Part shown: one piece after another, positions 52,901-64,000 of the stretch | Layout: every line of letters begins with the position of its first letter | How positions within the stretch are numbered: position 1 is the first letter of the stretch | NCBI GenBank assembly: GCA_018389105.1 | Contig: JACATO010001065.1 | Coordinates: forward strand, 248,001 to 312,000 | Direction: 5' to 3' | Origin: Nautilus pompilius | Taxonomy: Eukaryota; Mollusca; Cephalopoda; Nautilida; Nautilidae | DNA: 64,000 nt | Program-made: the position numbers and the translations under genes | Notes under the pieces: model-generated | The model's input: the letters and a program-made list of their open reading frames with translations, nothing else | Database searches by the model: none | What the model was told of the DNA's origin: nothing

Positions 52901-55900
52901 CATTTAGTATTTATTTGTTCTGAGGAAGTTTTTAAAGTCTGAACTTTTTTCTGCTGATGCTGTTTTTTACTTTTGCCAAAAGCTGCTTTAGATAGTATTG
53001 AAACTTCACAGATTTACAGTCGATCACTTTGGGCTGGAGCAATTTAGATATAAAGTTTGCAGATACAGCATGTTATGTCATATCAGTGGTGTGATGAGGA
53101 CCTTTTTGTCTTATAATAAGTTGAGGTTGAGAGAGTAGTATGAAACAAGGTCCATATGTGGCTATTTAGATAGTCCAGAATTATTTCTTTTATCTTTTCA
53201 AGGAATTTACAAATGATGCAAAAAGATATCTTATATGTGAAGAAACTAAGAAATTACAAATGCATATAGTAATAGTGAATATTTTTTTGACAGGAAGTCA
53301 TAAGTGCTGATAATATACAATAATTGTTTTATATACTAAACTTTAAAAAACAAAAAAGTGATGAAAACATCAGAATAGGAAAACACATCAAGGTAGTGGA
53401 AAAACATTGCTAATCTTTGTACTAAATTGTCCCACAAAGTAACATTAACCTAGTATGTAAATGAAAATAAAAAGTTTGGAAAGTGAAGTTATGAAACCAA
53501 GTTCCCCTCACCCTCAAAAAGAAAGAAAGAAAATGGTCTCGCAGAATGTGTGAAAAAACTTTTGTGCTGGTTTTAGAGTTGTAAAATAAGCCAGAAATTG
53601 GAAGATTTTGAGGTGATTCAGTGTTATTTACTAAAGTTTTTAAACTCTTTTGTAAAAAAAAAAAAGTTGGACTAGAAGCCCTTCTTATGTTGCATCTCAT
53701 GCTTCCAAAAAAACAAAATTACTCATTTCATCATTGTAGCTGTTTACTTTTCCTCTTATTTTCTACTTTCTTAAGTGTACATATCTGAAAAGTATTTGTT
53801 CTAGGTTGTGCAGGTGGGCTTGCTAAAATAGATGGTAAAGTCTAATTATCAGATCAGATCTTGCATGTCCACAAAAAATGCGAGTTATTTATTTCAGTCC
53901 TTATGATTGGAAATTATTAACTACAGATATTATGTGAATAGAAAAAGATAAAAATCATCAAGAGAAATGAACTAAATTACACCAAAAGATTAAATTCTAC
54001 AATTTCTGTACTGTTCAACTTTTCATTCATTCTTTGCTTTGTAATGAAAATTAGGGAATCTTTTTTTGAAGTAGTAACTGATAATATGCTTTCTCCTCCT
54101 CTGATATTTAATTTAGTAAAAACAGATGACTGAGACTGGAAAAGTGTTTCTGAAATTCAGTCTTTATATGTATCTCACTTTCTCCTGTGTAAATGACCAA
54201 CAATTTCCATGGGGATAGTGGAATCTTTAAAAAAAATTAGTAGTAGTTTTTATATAGTCTCTTTTATAAACTAATAATCAGATATTAAATTTTCTTTGAA
54301 TTCTCATTTTCATTGAAAGCCACAAATATCGGTTTCTGTAAAAGAGACATATAGAAATAGCAGATGCAAAACTAATTATTTTTAAATTAACTTTTAAAAC
54401 AATTTTGAATAATCAGGTTAAATATTTGAATTATATTAAATCTTTATTTAAAACCATTTTATTAGCACAAAGCCAAAGGTCACGTGTGAGAACAAATGTG
54501 AAGCATTAATTTATGCAAGTTGGTTTCCTGTATTTAGATGCTATCATTCATCATGAAAAGTATACCTTTAAAAAGTAAAGTTTAGTTTACCAGCCTTAAA
54601 ATTTTATTTTTCTTTTGAGATGCATTAAATTTTGGAGCAAAATGGAATTGGAAAACTTAACATATTTCATCTTTCAAGTGGGAAAATAGATGCAGAAGTT
54701 TATCTTTAGAATTTGCTGCTCCTAATGTTCTTGGCTATATGTTTATGGTATAAATTCAAAGGGATGTTAAATATAACTATAAAATTATAGGAATTTTTGA
54801 GATTGCAATGAACAGAGATCTCAAAAGAAACCATTGAAACCTCATTCTTATGAACTTTATGAAGTTAATGTTGGTGCTAAGTGAAACATAATCTGATAAT
54901 TTCTTGTACAAAAATTTTAATTAATATTTAATCTTAACATTTAAATGTTTTAATGACTAAAGAATAAATGAAAGATTTTGTTTGTGATTAAATACTGAAA
55001 TGTTCAAAATTGATATCTTGGAGAGAAAATCAAACAAAAAGTTATAATTAAAATGTGCAAAACTATTGTGGTCAAGCTTTACAGGAAATAGTAAATCTTA
55101 AATACTGGTTTTTATTATTTCTTTAGTTGAGAATAATACTTGAAATTTAATTAAACTAAAATTACATTTGAGTTGGTATTTTACAGAGGTAAAAAATTTT
55201 TGCTTATATGGTAGCACTGTCTACTTGACTGAAATGGTAAAAGATCTTTCTACTCCATATAGATTAGTTGGGGTGGTTATATTTCTTATAGAATTTATGT
55301 TCCAGCACCACCCTAAATTTTAGTCATGGTGGAAACAAAAACTAAAATGATTTGCAGTTAGTATTTTGGAAGATTTTTTTGTATTAGAAATTCTGTCCTC
55401 TTAATCATACTGTGGAAAAAGTGGAAATACGCATTTAAAACAACAGTTAATCTTTTATTAACCACAGCTGCATAACATGCTAGTAAATATGAAACCAAGT
55501 CTATCTAGCTAGAAACTTTTTGAACAGCTTGTTCACTTATTTTTCTCCTTTTTATTGTTATAAATAACTTTCTAAACTAGTGTTTTTTTTTTTTTTTCTG
55601 ATGGAACAGAGAAAGATTTCTAAAGTGCATGTTTAGCAATTAGTGAGAACAGTACTTTAAATCAAGTTATCTTGATTTCTCAATAAATTTTGTCCATTTA
55701 TTTTATGGAAGTTAACTTGTGTCCATCTGTGACTTGTACTGTACTGTTTCAGTTAATAGCTAGCTTGTTCACAAATTAATAGAAATGAATTTCATGTTTT
55801 TTTTTTGAATAAAATATATTGTGAGAACTATTTGTAGTAATCGGCTTGTATAGCCAAAAAAGATCACTGCTACTAAATATTTTAGAAAATATGCTTGATG

Positions 55901-56874
55901 AAATGGTAAAGAAATTATGAAATAAATACTGTTAATGACAAAATAATTTATTTTCAGATTCAGCTTAATCCATGCTTCAACTTTAGATTTCATTTTAAAA
56001 ATAAAATTCTTTCCATTATTACAGCCATCACATAGTTGCAGAGTTGAGTGATTTCTATCCCGAATCGATCCTGTATTTTGTTTTTCATTATAGATTAAGT
56101 TTTATTTAAAAAGCTACAGGTAATTTTATTTTTACTTTAATTGTTCAACCTTTTTTTACTGTCAGGTGCTGATTAAAGGCTCATCTAACTAACTTTATAG
56201 CTGGAGGATAAAACAAAATGGATACAAAGCTGCAGATACTGTTAAATCTTGTATTGTTTGAAAGGTAAATATGGAAACATACATGCAAGGGTGGGGGGAG
56301 GGTACTGTAAATATAGTCAAAATATCTGCTTATTAGCTGGAAACTTCCAAACAACAAACAAACCCATAATGATGAATAACTCACTGAATGAAATGGGTAG
56401 GAAGTTTCAATAATGTATTTTAAAACAGAATTCAAGTGATTGTAGCTATCCAGTTCTGTTCAGTTTTCAAGATTAAAGCTCCCAATCTTTGCAATAATTA
56501 AAATAAGATAAGTAAAAGTGTATTGACTAGAATGCTGCCTCTTTTGACAGAAATACATCCTGCATTTGAGTATCTTTGTCATATATATCACCATTACTAG
56601 GCATCTTAGCAGAAAAAAATAGTGAACTCAAAAAAGAATACCTGCAATCAAGGACTCAAGTTTACAGTAATATATTGATTCATTTGTGGTACTGGTGCTT
56701 TTCTTTGTGAAATTACATTTCTTGACAGCATCTCAGCAAATGTATTGTGAAATCTTCAATCCACACTTAATTGTAATATAGATTTTTTTTTAAAGATGAT
56801 ATGTATTTTTTAGGATAGATTAAAATCAGAACTTATTTAATTTGCTATCTGATTGATTAATTTATAAACAAACA
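49921..56874. other. AT-rich DNA without recognised genes
   Basis: The region may hold a long 3' UTR followed by intergenic DNA. Only short chance frames are present (for example 50416-50598, 53422-53700 minus, 56181-56435 minus), none with a motif. A poly-A run lies at 51120-51134 and a T-run at about 55583-55598. No mobile element was recognised. Confidence 0.6.
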
Positions 56875-56882
56875 ATCTACAG

Positions 56883-57724
56883 CAGGGGTCAGCAATTTCT
56901 CGGACACCGGGGGCCAGATTATGGGCCCAAGATCACCTCACGGGTCGGAGTAAAAACAAGAACACTTATAAATGCACAAACATATTGCTTTACTACTGCG
57001 TATCAGCCGCCTTAACACAATGAGAAACATGATGGCACTTTCGCCGTGAACAGAGATGAAATATTCAGTGAAATGCTACAAGATTTCAAGGCAAGGATAT
57101 CATTGAGGTGACTATCAGTCAACTGTGCATGAAGGAGGTTCTTGGCGAGCTTCATTTGAGAAAATAATTGTTCACAACTATAAGTCGACCCAAACATCGA
57201 CATGATGACACGATTCCAGGAAAGCGACCACTGGGAAACAACATCCCTGAAGTGGCGGGAGGCAATGAAGAGAAATGAGAACGAAGCTGGTCGTCACTCT
57301 GCAACTCAATAAGCTCCATTTGGAGATCAGTAGGGGCATTGTCCACAACAATGTCAAAGGGCGACGAAAAGAACTTCATCTTGCCAGCCATGGAGCGGAG
57401 ATTGGAAAAGCGAGTTGCAAATTCTGCACGGAGATCACTAAGGACACGTGTGTAGGCAGTGAAGTCCTCTCGTTCCATAGTGGCCAGCCTGCGATAAATA
57501 TGAAGCACTTTCTTATTCACCTGCGCTGGCATCGATCTTGACGAAAATGAATGGTCGATATCGGTGAATTGCGCGCTCTTTACCGAGTTTCCTATAGCAT
57601 TAGTGTGTTGGTTAACTATTTTTAGAAATGACGAATGATGACTTTTTAAAGAAAAGACTGCCCGCGGGCTGGATTCTATATTAATATGCGTAAAGGCTTG
57701 CGGGCTGCCAATTGCCGACCCCTG
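56883..57724 (-). mobile_element. hAT transposon, internally deleted, with perfect target duplication
   Basis: The left end is CAGGGGTCAGCAATTTCTCG and the right end, complemented, is CAGGGGTCGGCAATTGGCAG, the Charlie-type CAGGGGTC terminus of hAT elements. An identical 8-bp duplication, ATCTACAG, lies at 56875-56882 and 57725-57732. At 842 bp the element is far shorter than an autonomous hAT; it keeps only the 3' part of the transposase gene. The intact duplication suggests a later arrival than the other elements here. Confidence 0.95.
57012..57718 (-). pseudogene. hAT transposase, C-terminal dimerisation region
   Basis: Minus-strand frame up to about 57190 includes EREDFTAYTRVLSDLRAEFA and FSSPFDIVVDNAPTDLQMEL. 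After a frameshift near 57190 a second frame (57203-57012) gives MSMFGSTYSCEQLFSQMK and LTDSHLNDILAL, the hAT C-terminal dimerisation block. The family resembles the transposases from which ZBED5, SCAND3 and GTF2IRD2-type proteins derive. The N-terminal zinc finger and most of the catalytic core are missing; the upstream part probably spans an internal deletion joint. Confidence 0.85.
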
Positions 57725-57732
57725 ATCTACAG

Positions 57733-60419
57733 TCTGATTTATCACAGCTAAATTAATGGTTAAAAAACAATTGAATAATAAAATTACAATTTACAAAAAT
57801 AAATTTTTATGTTTCCATGGAGTACTTTTTGTGTATGTATTCAGTCATCCATGTTTAACTTGTTTGTGAAACTGATATTTTAACATATGCAGCTCTGGTA
57901 CAGTTTAATTTCAGTATTCTAACATTGTCTTTTTCAACTAAGGTATCTGAAATTTTGATTTTTCAACCAACATTTCACCCCGACAACCCAAAAATCCAAT
58001 AATTCATTGTTTCTTTCATCTCATTTTCTGAAACCTCTCTGTACCTTGGCTATGTGTTCTCAGCAACTCCATCACATGAATTTTTTATTCTGTATGTCCT
58101 AGTGCCTCCAAAAACTGCTTGCTTTTTGTGCATTCATACAACATGAAACCCTATATAGAAGGCAGCTTTTTACTGATTGATAAAGATGACTCTTAAAATT
58201 AGAAATATTGAGTCTTTAAAAGCACACAATACATCTGGATTTTTAAAACAATGTTGTTGCTTTCATAACAAATATGCAAAATGGATGCATTTAAAAAAAA
58301 AAAAAAGAGACTGCTTAGCATTTCCTGACATTGACGTAACATACGTAGTTTGCCAATCTTGATTTACAAAGCGTTTTGATTCTGCCTTTAGTGTGAATAA
58401 AATTTTGCTGAATCATTTTAATCTCTATCCATAAGAAAACATTGTTTACAATTATCCATTTCTAACATGATCTGCTGTTGCTGTTGATGTACTACACCTG
58501 TGGTTTATTTCAAATCCAGTGTTTTGTTAGCTGTTTGTAATACAATTTTTTTTTTTTTGACCTTTGCTGAAGGTGGTAAAATTTCATTGAACTTTGGTTC
58601 AAACAGTTTATCAGTCACTATTGATTCACATTACTCGTTGTAAACAGATACGGCTTTATCAAATATCTTTTTATACTTAGTAGCATTAGAAACATGTTGA
58701 GTCATACAGTTGGTCTAAAAGCTTTACAATCTTTAATACTCATTCTGTAAACTGTACTTGTGCTGTTAACCAGTTGACCAAACTATTCTTCAGTTTGCTT
58801 GCTATTTTTTTGTAGACAGACGGACATATCCTTTATAGACCATGTTTGACAGCTGTATCTGGTAGGCTGCAAGGATTGGTGCAGACATTGTGGCATACAA
58901 ATGTTTATCGATAATCATGATGTTTATAAAGCTGTAGGTACACTGAAAGAAAATGACAAAGTTTCTAGCCAAGTGTTTATTATAGTGGTCACCTGCTTTT
59001 AAGTGTTACTTAAATAAAAATGAACAATGGGAAGAACTAAACAAATAATTCCTGTAAATTGATAGAATCAAAGCAACAAAGTTTTGTACTATGATTAATA
59101 CCCACATTAAATGTCATTAGTAACACATGAAAAACTCTTTTATTTCAATTTCAGTATTTGGTAGTTATAATAAAGTAAATGTGTATATAATTGGAATATC
59201 TGAATTTCCTAATTATACAGTTCCATAAAATAAAAAAGAAAGTTTTAATTTTTATTACTAGCTAAAAGCTTAAGAGTAATCTATTCTATAACCAGGTTGT
59301 TCAACAGTTTGTATTCACACACACAGACACAGAGAGACAGACAGATAGAGGAAGAGGAGATGGAATTTCCTGTATAGAAAATTAATCTAAATTAGTGTTC
59401 TGATATTTTGCACATGATTTTTTAAAAATATAAATATCAGTAATAGATTTATCACTGCTAACTCAAATTGTAAATTTGCTTTAATTCATGCATGCTAATT
59501 TAGCAAATTAAAGAAAATTTTCTTTCTTTATTTATATACCTAAGTCTATATATTATGGGAAAAAAATTTTTTTTCTAGTTTGAATTTATTAATAGTAGTC
59601 AACTCTTGGCATTCCTTTTTGCATTTAGATGCTCTCAATTCTATTATTTTAGCATTTCAAGAATTTAACAAAACATACTAAACAGTATTTTAAAAACTGT
59701 AGGTAAATCTTAAATTTTTTTAGTTTTCTATTTCTTCTTTTGAGATATCCTAAATTGAAAACAGTATTCATTGTCAAACGTGCTTACTAATGCCTTTATG
59801 ATATTTAGACATTGACTTTTAAAATGATAGTTCTTTGTCTGACTTTTTCTGGTGTCTTTTTTAAAATAAAATAGGAGGTTGACCTGTAAAAAGGATCATT
59901 TCCACAAACGAAAATAATTAAAAGATTTTTTTTTTTTTTGGTTGTTTTTGCATTAACTAAGGTTTAAATAACAATTGAAACATGATAAGCTGTGCTGAGT
60001 GGATCACTGTATTTCCACCTATGAAACTGGATGCTTACCTTTTGTTGGGTGACAGGATTTGAAGATTATTATCTTAGTGAGGTTTTCAAAGAATTTATAA
60101 ACCTGACAATTTTCGTAGGAATTATTGTTTGGGATTTCTCCTCTCACTATGTGACACTATTTGATTGATAAATCTTCTAGATTAAAAAAAAAACACCAGA
60201 TAAGCAAAGCAGTAATAATGTAGCTTCTGTACCACAGATTTTGATAACCAGAATATTTAAATGGATATTCTCAAGTATTAAAAAGAATATTTCGCTTTAT
60301 CACAATTTTTTTCTTTTTTGGAAGTAATTTTAGTTTTACATTAAATTTTACACAATGAATATTTTATGATATGAAAATGTTATTAATTTAAGTTTACAGA
60401 GAACTGAATTGAGGAATAT
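57733..60419. other. AT-rich intergenic DNA
   Basis: The stretch 57950-58960 is somewhat less AT-rich and could be an old transposon remnant, but I read no motif. Poly-A or poly-T tracts occur near 58290, 58545 and 59925. A CA/GA-rich simple repeat lies at 59317-59355. Confidence 0.6.
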
Positions 60420-61570
60420 ATGCATGGTTGGTCACATTATTAGGATTTATACCTAATAATGGTTCGGACAATCTTTTGCCGCCCCAACAGTAGCCATGAC
60501 ACAATATGACATAGAATTCACAACATGCTGAAGGTGTCCTGAGGGATATTTTTCTCATATATATAATATATCAGGAATCATAGACAAGATCATGATGGAA
60601 AATGTGTCTTTCAAGTTTATTCCACATATTCTCAATTGGATTTAGATCCAGGGATCATACTGGTTATGGGAGATTCCAGAAATTTGTACCATATTTCTCA
60701 AATCATGAACATACATTGTGGCCATAGTTGTCATCTTTGAAGTGGCTGCTCCCATCAGGGTACACACGAAATATGGTTTATTTCACATGATTTGCAAATT
60801 ATGCCGTGGTAAATTTTATCATTCATTCTAGCTTCTCAAGGGGTCTAGGATATGCCAGCAAAAACATGACTTAACCTATGACTCCACCACCAGAGGTCTG
60901 GACAGTTGAGATCACACAATAGTTGTTAAGTGATTTACGTGGCTTTCTCTAAATCTGGCTTTTCTTCTCCATGCAAAAAAGAAAAAAAAAGTGAAACTTG
61001 ACTTGTCAGATTGCATCACATTTTGCCAGTCTCCCTTAGTCCAATGTTTGTGCCTCTTACACTACATGAAATTTTTTTCACATTGGTATGCAGTGGTCCC
61101 CTAGAGCTATGGTCTATTTATTGCAATGTTCATTGCAAGGTATGAAAGGAAAGGGGTGTGGATTGCTCTGCTTTGAATGTCTTTGTCAATTGGTATGTTT
61201 GATGATGGTTACATATTACTATTCTGTCTGATTGCCTTTCTCCTCTACCTGTCACTCTGTTCTGGCTATAATTCCTCCTTGCAGCAGACATTTTCTTCAC
61301 CTTTTGCCATTGCCAATAAACTTGAGTGACTGATATCTTGGAGCAAACTACTGACTTGGTCACTGTGGCACTTGCAAGACATGCACTCACTACCATGCAT
61401 CTTTTGAACACTGCAATGCCATTGCTTTTCGTCATCTGTAAATCTGTTGAATGCGCTTGTCCAAGTCCTGTATAATTCTGTTTGTCAAATGTGGCCAACT
61501 TAATTTGCATGTGTGGCTTAAGTCAAGCCTGGTTACATAGGTCCAACAAATTAAGCTAGCCAGTGCACAT
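60420..61570 (-). pseudogene. Tc1-like transposon relic
   Basis: On the minus strand the frame 61510-61130 includes CLASATVTKSVVCSKISVTQ, VYWQWQKVKK and TPLSFHTLQ, the paired helix-turn-helix region of Tc1 transposases. About 500 bp further on (near 60655-60610) the minus strand reads DLNPIENMWNKLERHIFHHD, the last catalytic block. The stretch between has stops and frameshifts. Possible worn inverted ends lie near 60420 and 61565 (GCA-TGG and GGA-TAT landmarks), but they are not firm. Confidence 0.75.
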
Positions 61571-62554
61571 TAGCTTGTATAAAATGGTAGAATAAATTGT
61601 ACAAAAGTTTTTCTTTACATTCTCAGAGTATCGATGCATGTTGAAGGCAGATTTACAGCATGCGAGTGTATACCTTGTAGGAATCAGACTTTTGGCAGGC
61701 ACAATTAAAGGTAGATTCTGGATCTGTGTGAATACTGATTGTCAATGGGCATATTTTAAATGCAGACTATGAGACTTTATCAGTATATGTAAGACAAAGT
61801 CAGGTTTGCTGGTGGGTAAATGTCAGATATAGATAATGAATACATTCTAAGTGGTGGGGACACATGATAGATAGACAATGGTGATACATGCCAAAATGGC
61901 AAAATATATAATTTTGTAAAATTTAAGATTATCTATATATATTTGTGTAAGTTTGTGTGTGTACATACAAGTTATACACTTTCTGATTTGTCACATCATC
62001 ATGAATGACCACTAGCAATGCGACTTGTCTATCTATGTACATCTAAGTTTTTCCAGCAAGATTTTTTATTATTGCAAAGTATTATTTTCTTTGGTATATA
62101 TGCTGTGTGTGTGAACGTGTGTGTGCAGAACAGGAAAGGAAGACCTGACTGTCATAGCAGGAATAAAATACCTTTTTTTAATAAGTTGTTGTTTTATTAG
62201 ATGCTATATAGTATGTATTTTGTTTGTTACAGCAATGATTTCTGACATTGCAAAAGTCATGACGTGAAAAACAAAAGTGTTCAAGAAAAAGAATCTTGTT
62301 AACTTTATTAAGATGGATTGTATGCACTGAATATCTAGAGAGTGGCATCTGTATTTGGAAACCACTACTTTAAATTGATTTTGTTGCCGTTGCAGTTTAT
62401 TGCATTTATTTTATTATATGACAACTCCCCTAACAAGTGTTTTTTTTTCAGTTATAGAACTCACTATCTTGTATTATCCTAGATAATGTTGTTATATTAA
62501 AACAATTTTAATTTTCTGTTATTTTTGTCATTTAAATAAATCATAAAAGTAGTA
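61571..62554. other. Intergenic DNA
   Basis: Nothing recognised. A short GT-rich patch lies at about 61943-61965. The frame 62018-62200 shows no domain. Confidence 0.6.
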
Positions 62555-62556
62555 TA

Positions 62557-63638
62557 CAGGGTTTGTTTTAAGTTCTGTCCAAAACATTTTTTTTTGTTTT
62601 TACAGAAGCAAAAACCAGAACAGACAAATATATATATATTGATCAAAACCCGAAATTCTCTTTACAATGACATTAAAATTATCTGATTGATCTTCCTCTG
62701 ACTTTGATGCGCACACCCAAAAGATGTATGGGAGTGGGATTTTGTCTCATTCCTTGGGCAATGGTATTTTGAGTGCTTTGATCTTTTTGTCGAGTTTTGA
62801 GCAGGCATTTTTCTTAAAAAAAATTTCTGAAAGTAAGACATCTAACCGATTCAGTTTAGGCAGCAATGGTGGCCACTTGTCTCTGCCTATCAAGTCTGGA
62901 AATTTTTAAGAAAACCATATCTGCATTTTTCAGGCCAAGTTTATCCAATATTTTGGCTTTGCATGAGTCCCCAATATATTCTGACATTCATTTTGATTTC
63001 TTGGGGAACAAAAACTAATGTGATTTTTCAGCATTGATGCCACCAGCTAAGACCATCAGAAGGTACCTTGTACAGTTGGATTTTCTGGGGGACAAAATGC
63101 ATTTATTTTGGATGCTAAATTAACAATTGGTTATCTAGAAAAAGGATGTACTGTTTCTTGAGTTGACGAGTAAAATCCTGCTGTTCTGATATTGCTTCAT
63201 CAATAAGTGTTTTTTCCAGAATTTCTAGTGATAGAGTTTCTTGGCCATTTTTCACATGGACTGCTGTTTATTTTGACAAATCCAACTAGGAAACTGGTTG
63301 TGACTTTAAAATGTCTTTTTCGAGGCATTATTTGGTTGGTCTGATCTTGAACTGTCTTTGATAGAGGCAGTTTAAATAAATTGGTTGATGGTATGAATGA
63401 TTAATTTCTGCCTGTAGTTTTTAATTTTGAGACAATTCTTTTTGTCTTTCAAAATTGAAACAGCATGATGATTCTTCTGTTTCATCTTGCACAATTTGAA
63501 TGCAAGAGTATTTGGAGTACATGTTTTTGTAGTAGACTTTTAGGGTTTTGATTGATACAAATTACAACAATTTCGGTTAATAAGCAGCTTCCAGATTAGC
63601 TGTCAAATTTTAGATCAAAACTTAAAGCGCAAACTGAT
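62557..63638 (-). pseudogene. Mariner-like transposon relic
   Basis: The left end after TA reads CAGGGTTTGTTTTAAGTTCT and the complement of the right end reads ATCAGTTTGCGCTTTAAGTT, an imperfect inverted pair, both next to TA. On the minus strand 62905-62700 gives, with frameshifts, a DKWPP..PKLNRLDV block comparable to the WPPQSPDLNPLD region of mariner-family transposases, followed by KTRQKDQSTQNTIAQGMRQN. Most of the gene is decayed. Size about 1.08 kb. Confidence 0.6.
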
Positions 63639-64000
63639 TATAATGACAGAACGTCTTAATACATACTCACATTCTACTCAAACACTAAAAATTGCATGGC
63701 AAAGTGTTGTTGAACTGTCATATATATACTCATGCATTACTTATTTGATGATGATAACTTCAGAATTTAGACTACTTTTTGCAGTTATATGAAACATTTT
63801 TGTTTGGTTTATTTTAAAATGTTTTCATAGCAGCAGTAAATTGGAAATAAATGGGAATGGTCAGAGCTGTAGTTTTAAAATAGTAAAAAAACCAATTATA
63901 TTGGAGTCCATTACTTTTGGAAAATCGTAGCTACTTCCAGGAAAGGACTAGCGACAATTGTGTTGGTGACATTTATCAAAGTTAGTTCTAATACATCACG

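Noticed and set aside
57275-57541. 88-codon plus-strand frame
   Set aside because: It is the antisense shadow of the hAT transposase.

Overview
This is AT-rich animal genomic DNA with long introns and very few long open frames. It carries most of one spliced gene on the + strand and a dense scatter of decayed DNA transposons. The protein and transposon families fit an invertebrate metazoan; the sequence alone does not let me choose between, for example, a chelicerate and a mollusc.

The gene is an oxysterol-binding-protein-related protein of the ORP3/ORP6/ORP7 (OSBPL3/6/7) subfamily. I placed 21 coding exons between 5884 and 48060. Their splice phases join exactly to give 2460 coding bases: 819 residues plus a TGA stop. 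The window enters the gene inside the PH domain, so the promoter, the start codon and the first exons lie outside it or were not found. In order, the visible part encodes the rest of the PH domain, a linker with coiled-coil segments and a FFAT-type ER-targeting motif, and the complete lipid-transfer (ORD) domain, including the EQVSHHPP signature split across two exons. One intron uses a GC donor; the others are GT-AG.

Mobile elements, by region. Positions 1-2229: an element with matching inverted ends and an anonymous minus-strand frame. 8.55-12.03 kb: a pair of long inverted arms enclosing a fold-back mariner derivative and a minus-strand Tc1 relic. 12.67-12.97 kb: a MITE. 13.79-14.93 kb: a Tc1-like element with TA target duplication. 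27.75-30.90 kb: a mariner split by a FLYWCH-MULE element, both inside one ORP intron. 33.4-34.3 and 35.0-35.7 kb: two related pogo-like relics. 41.9-43.7 kb: a cluster of GC-richer tandem repeat units. 56.88-57.72 kb: an internally deleted hAT with a perfect 8-bp target duplication. 60.4-61.6 kb: a Tc1 relic. 62.55-63.64 kb: a mariner-like relic. I recognise no retrotransposon coding sequence.

Downstream of the ORP stop codon (48061-64000) there is 3' UTR and intergenic AT-rich DNA with the elements above; no second host gene is visible. I found no convincing new biological system. The most interesting structures are the transposon-in-transposon-in-intron nest, the head-to-head mariner fold-back, and the repeat cluster at 41.9-43.7 kb.
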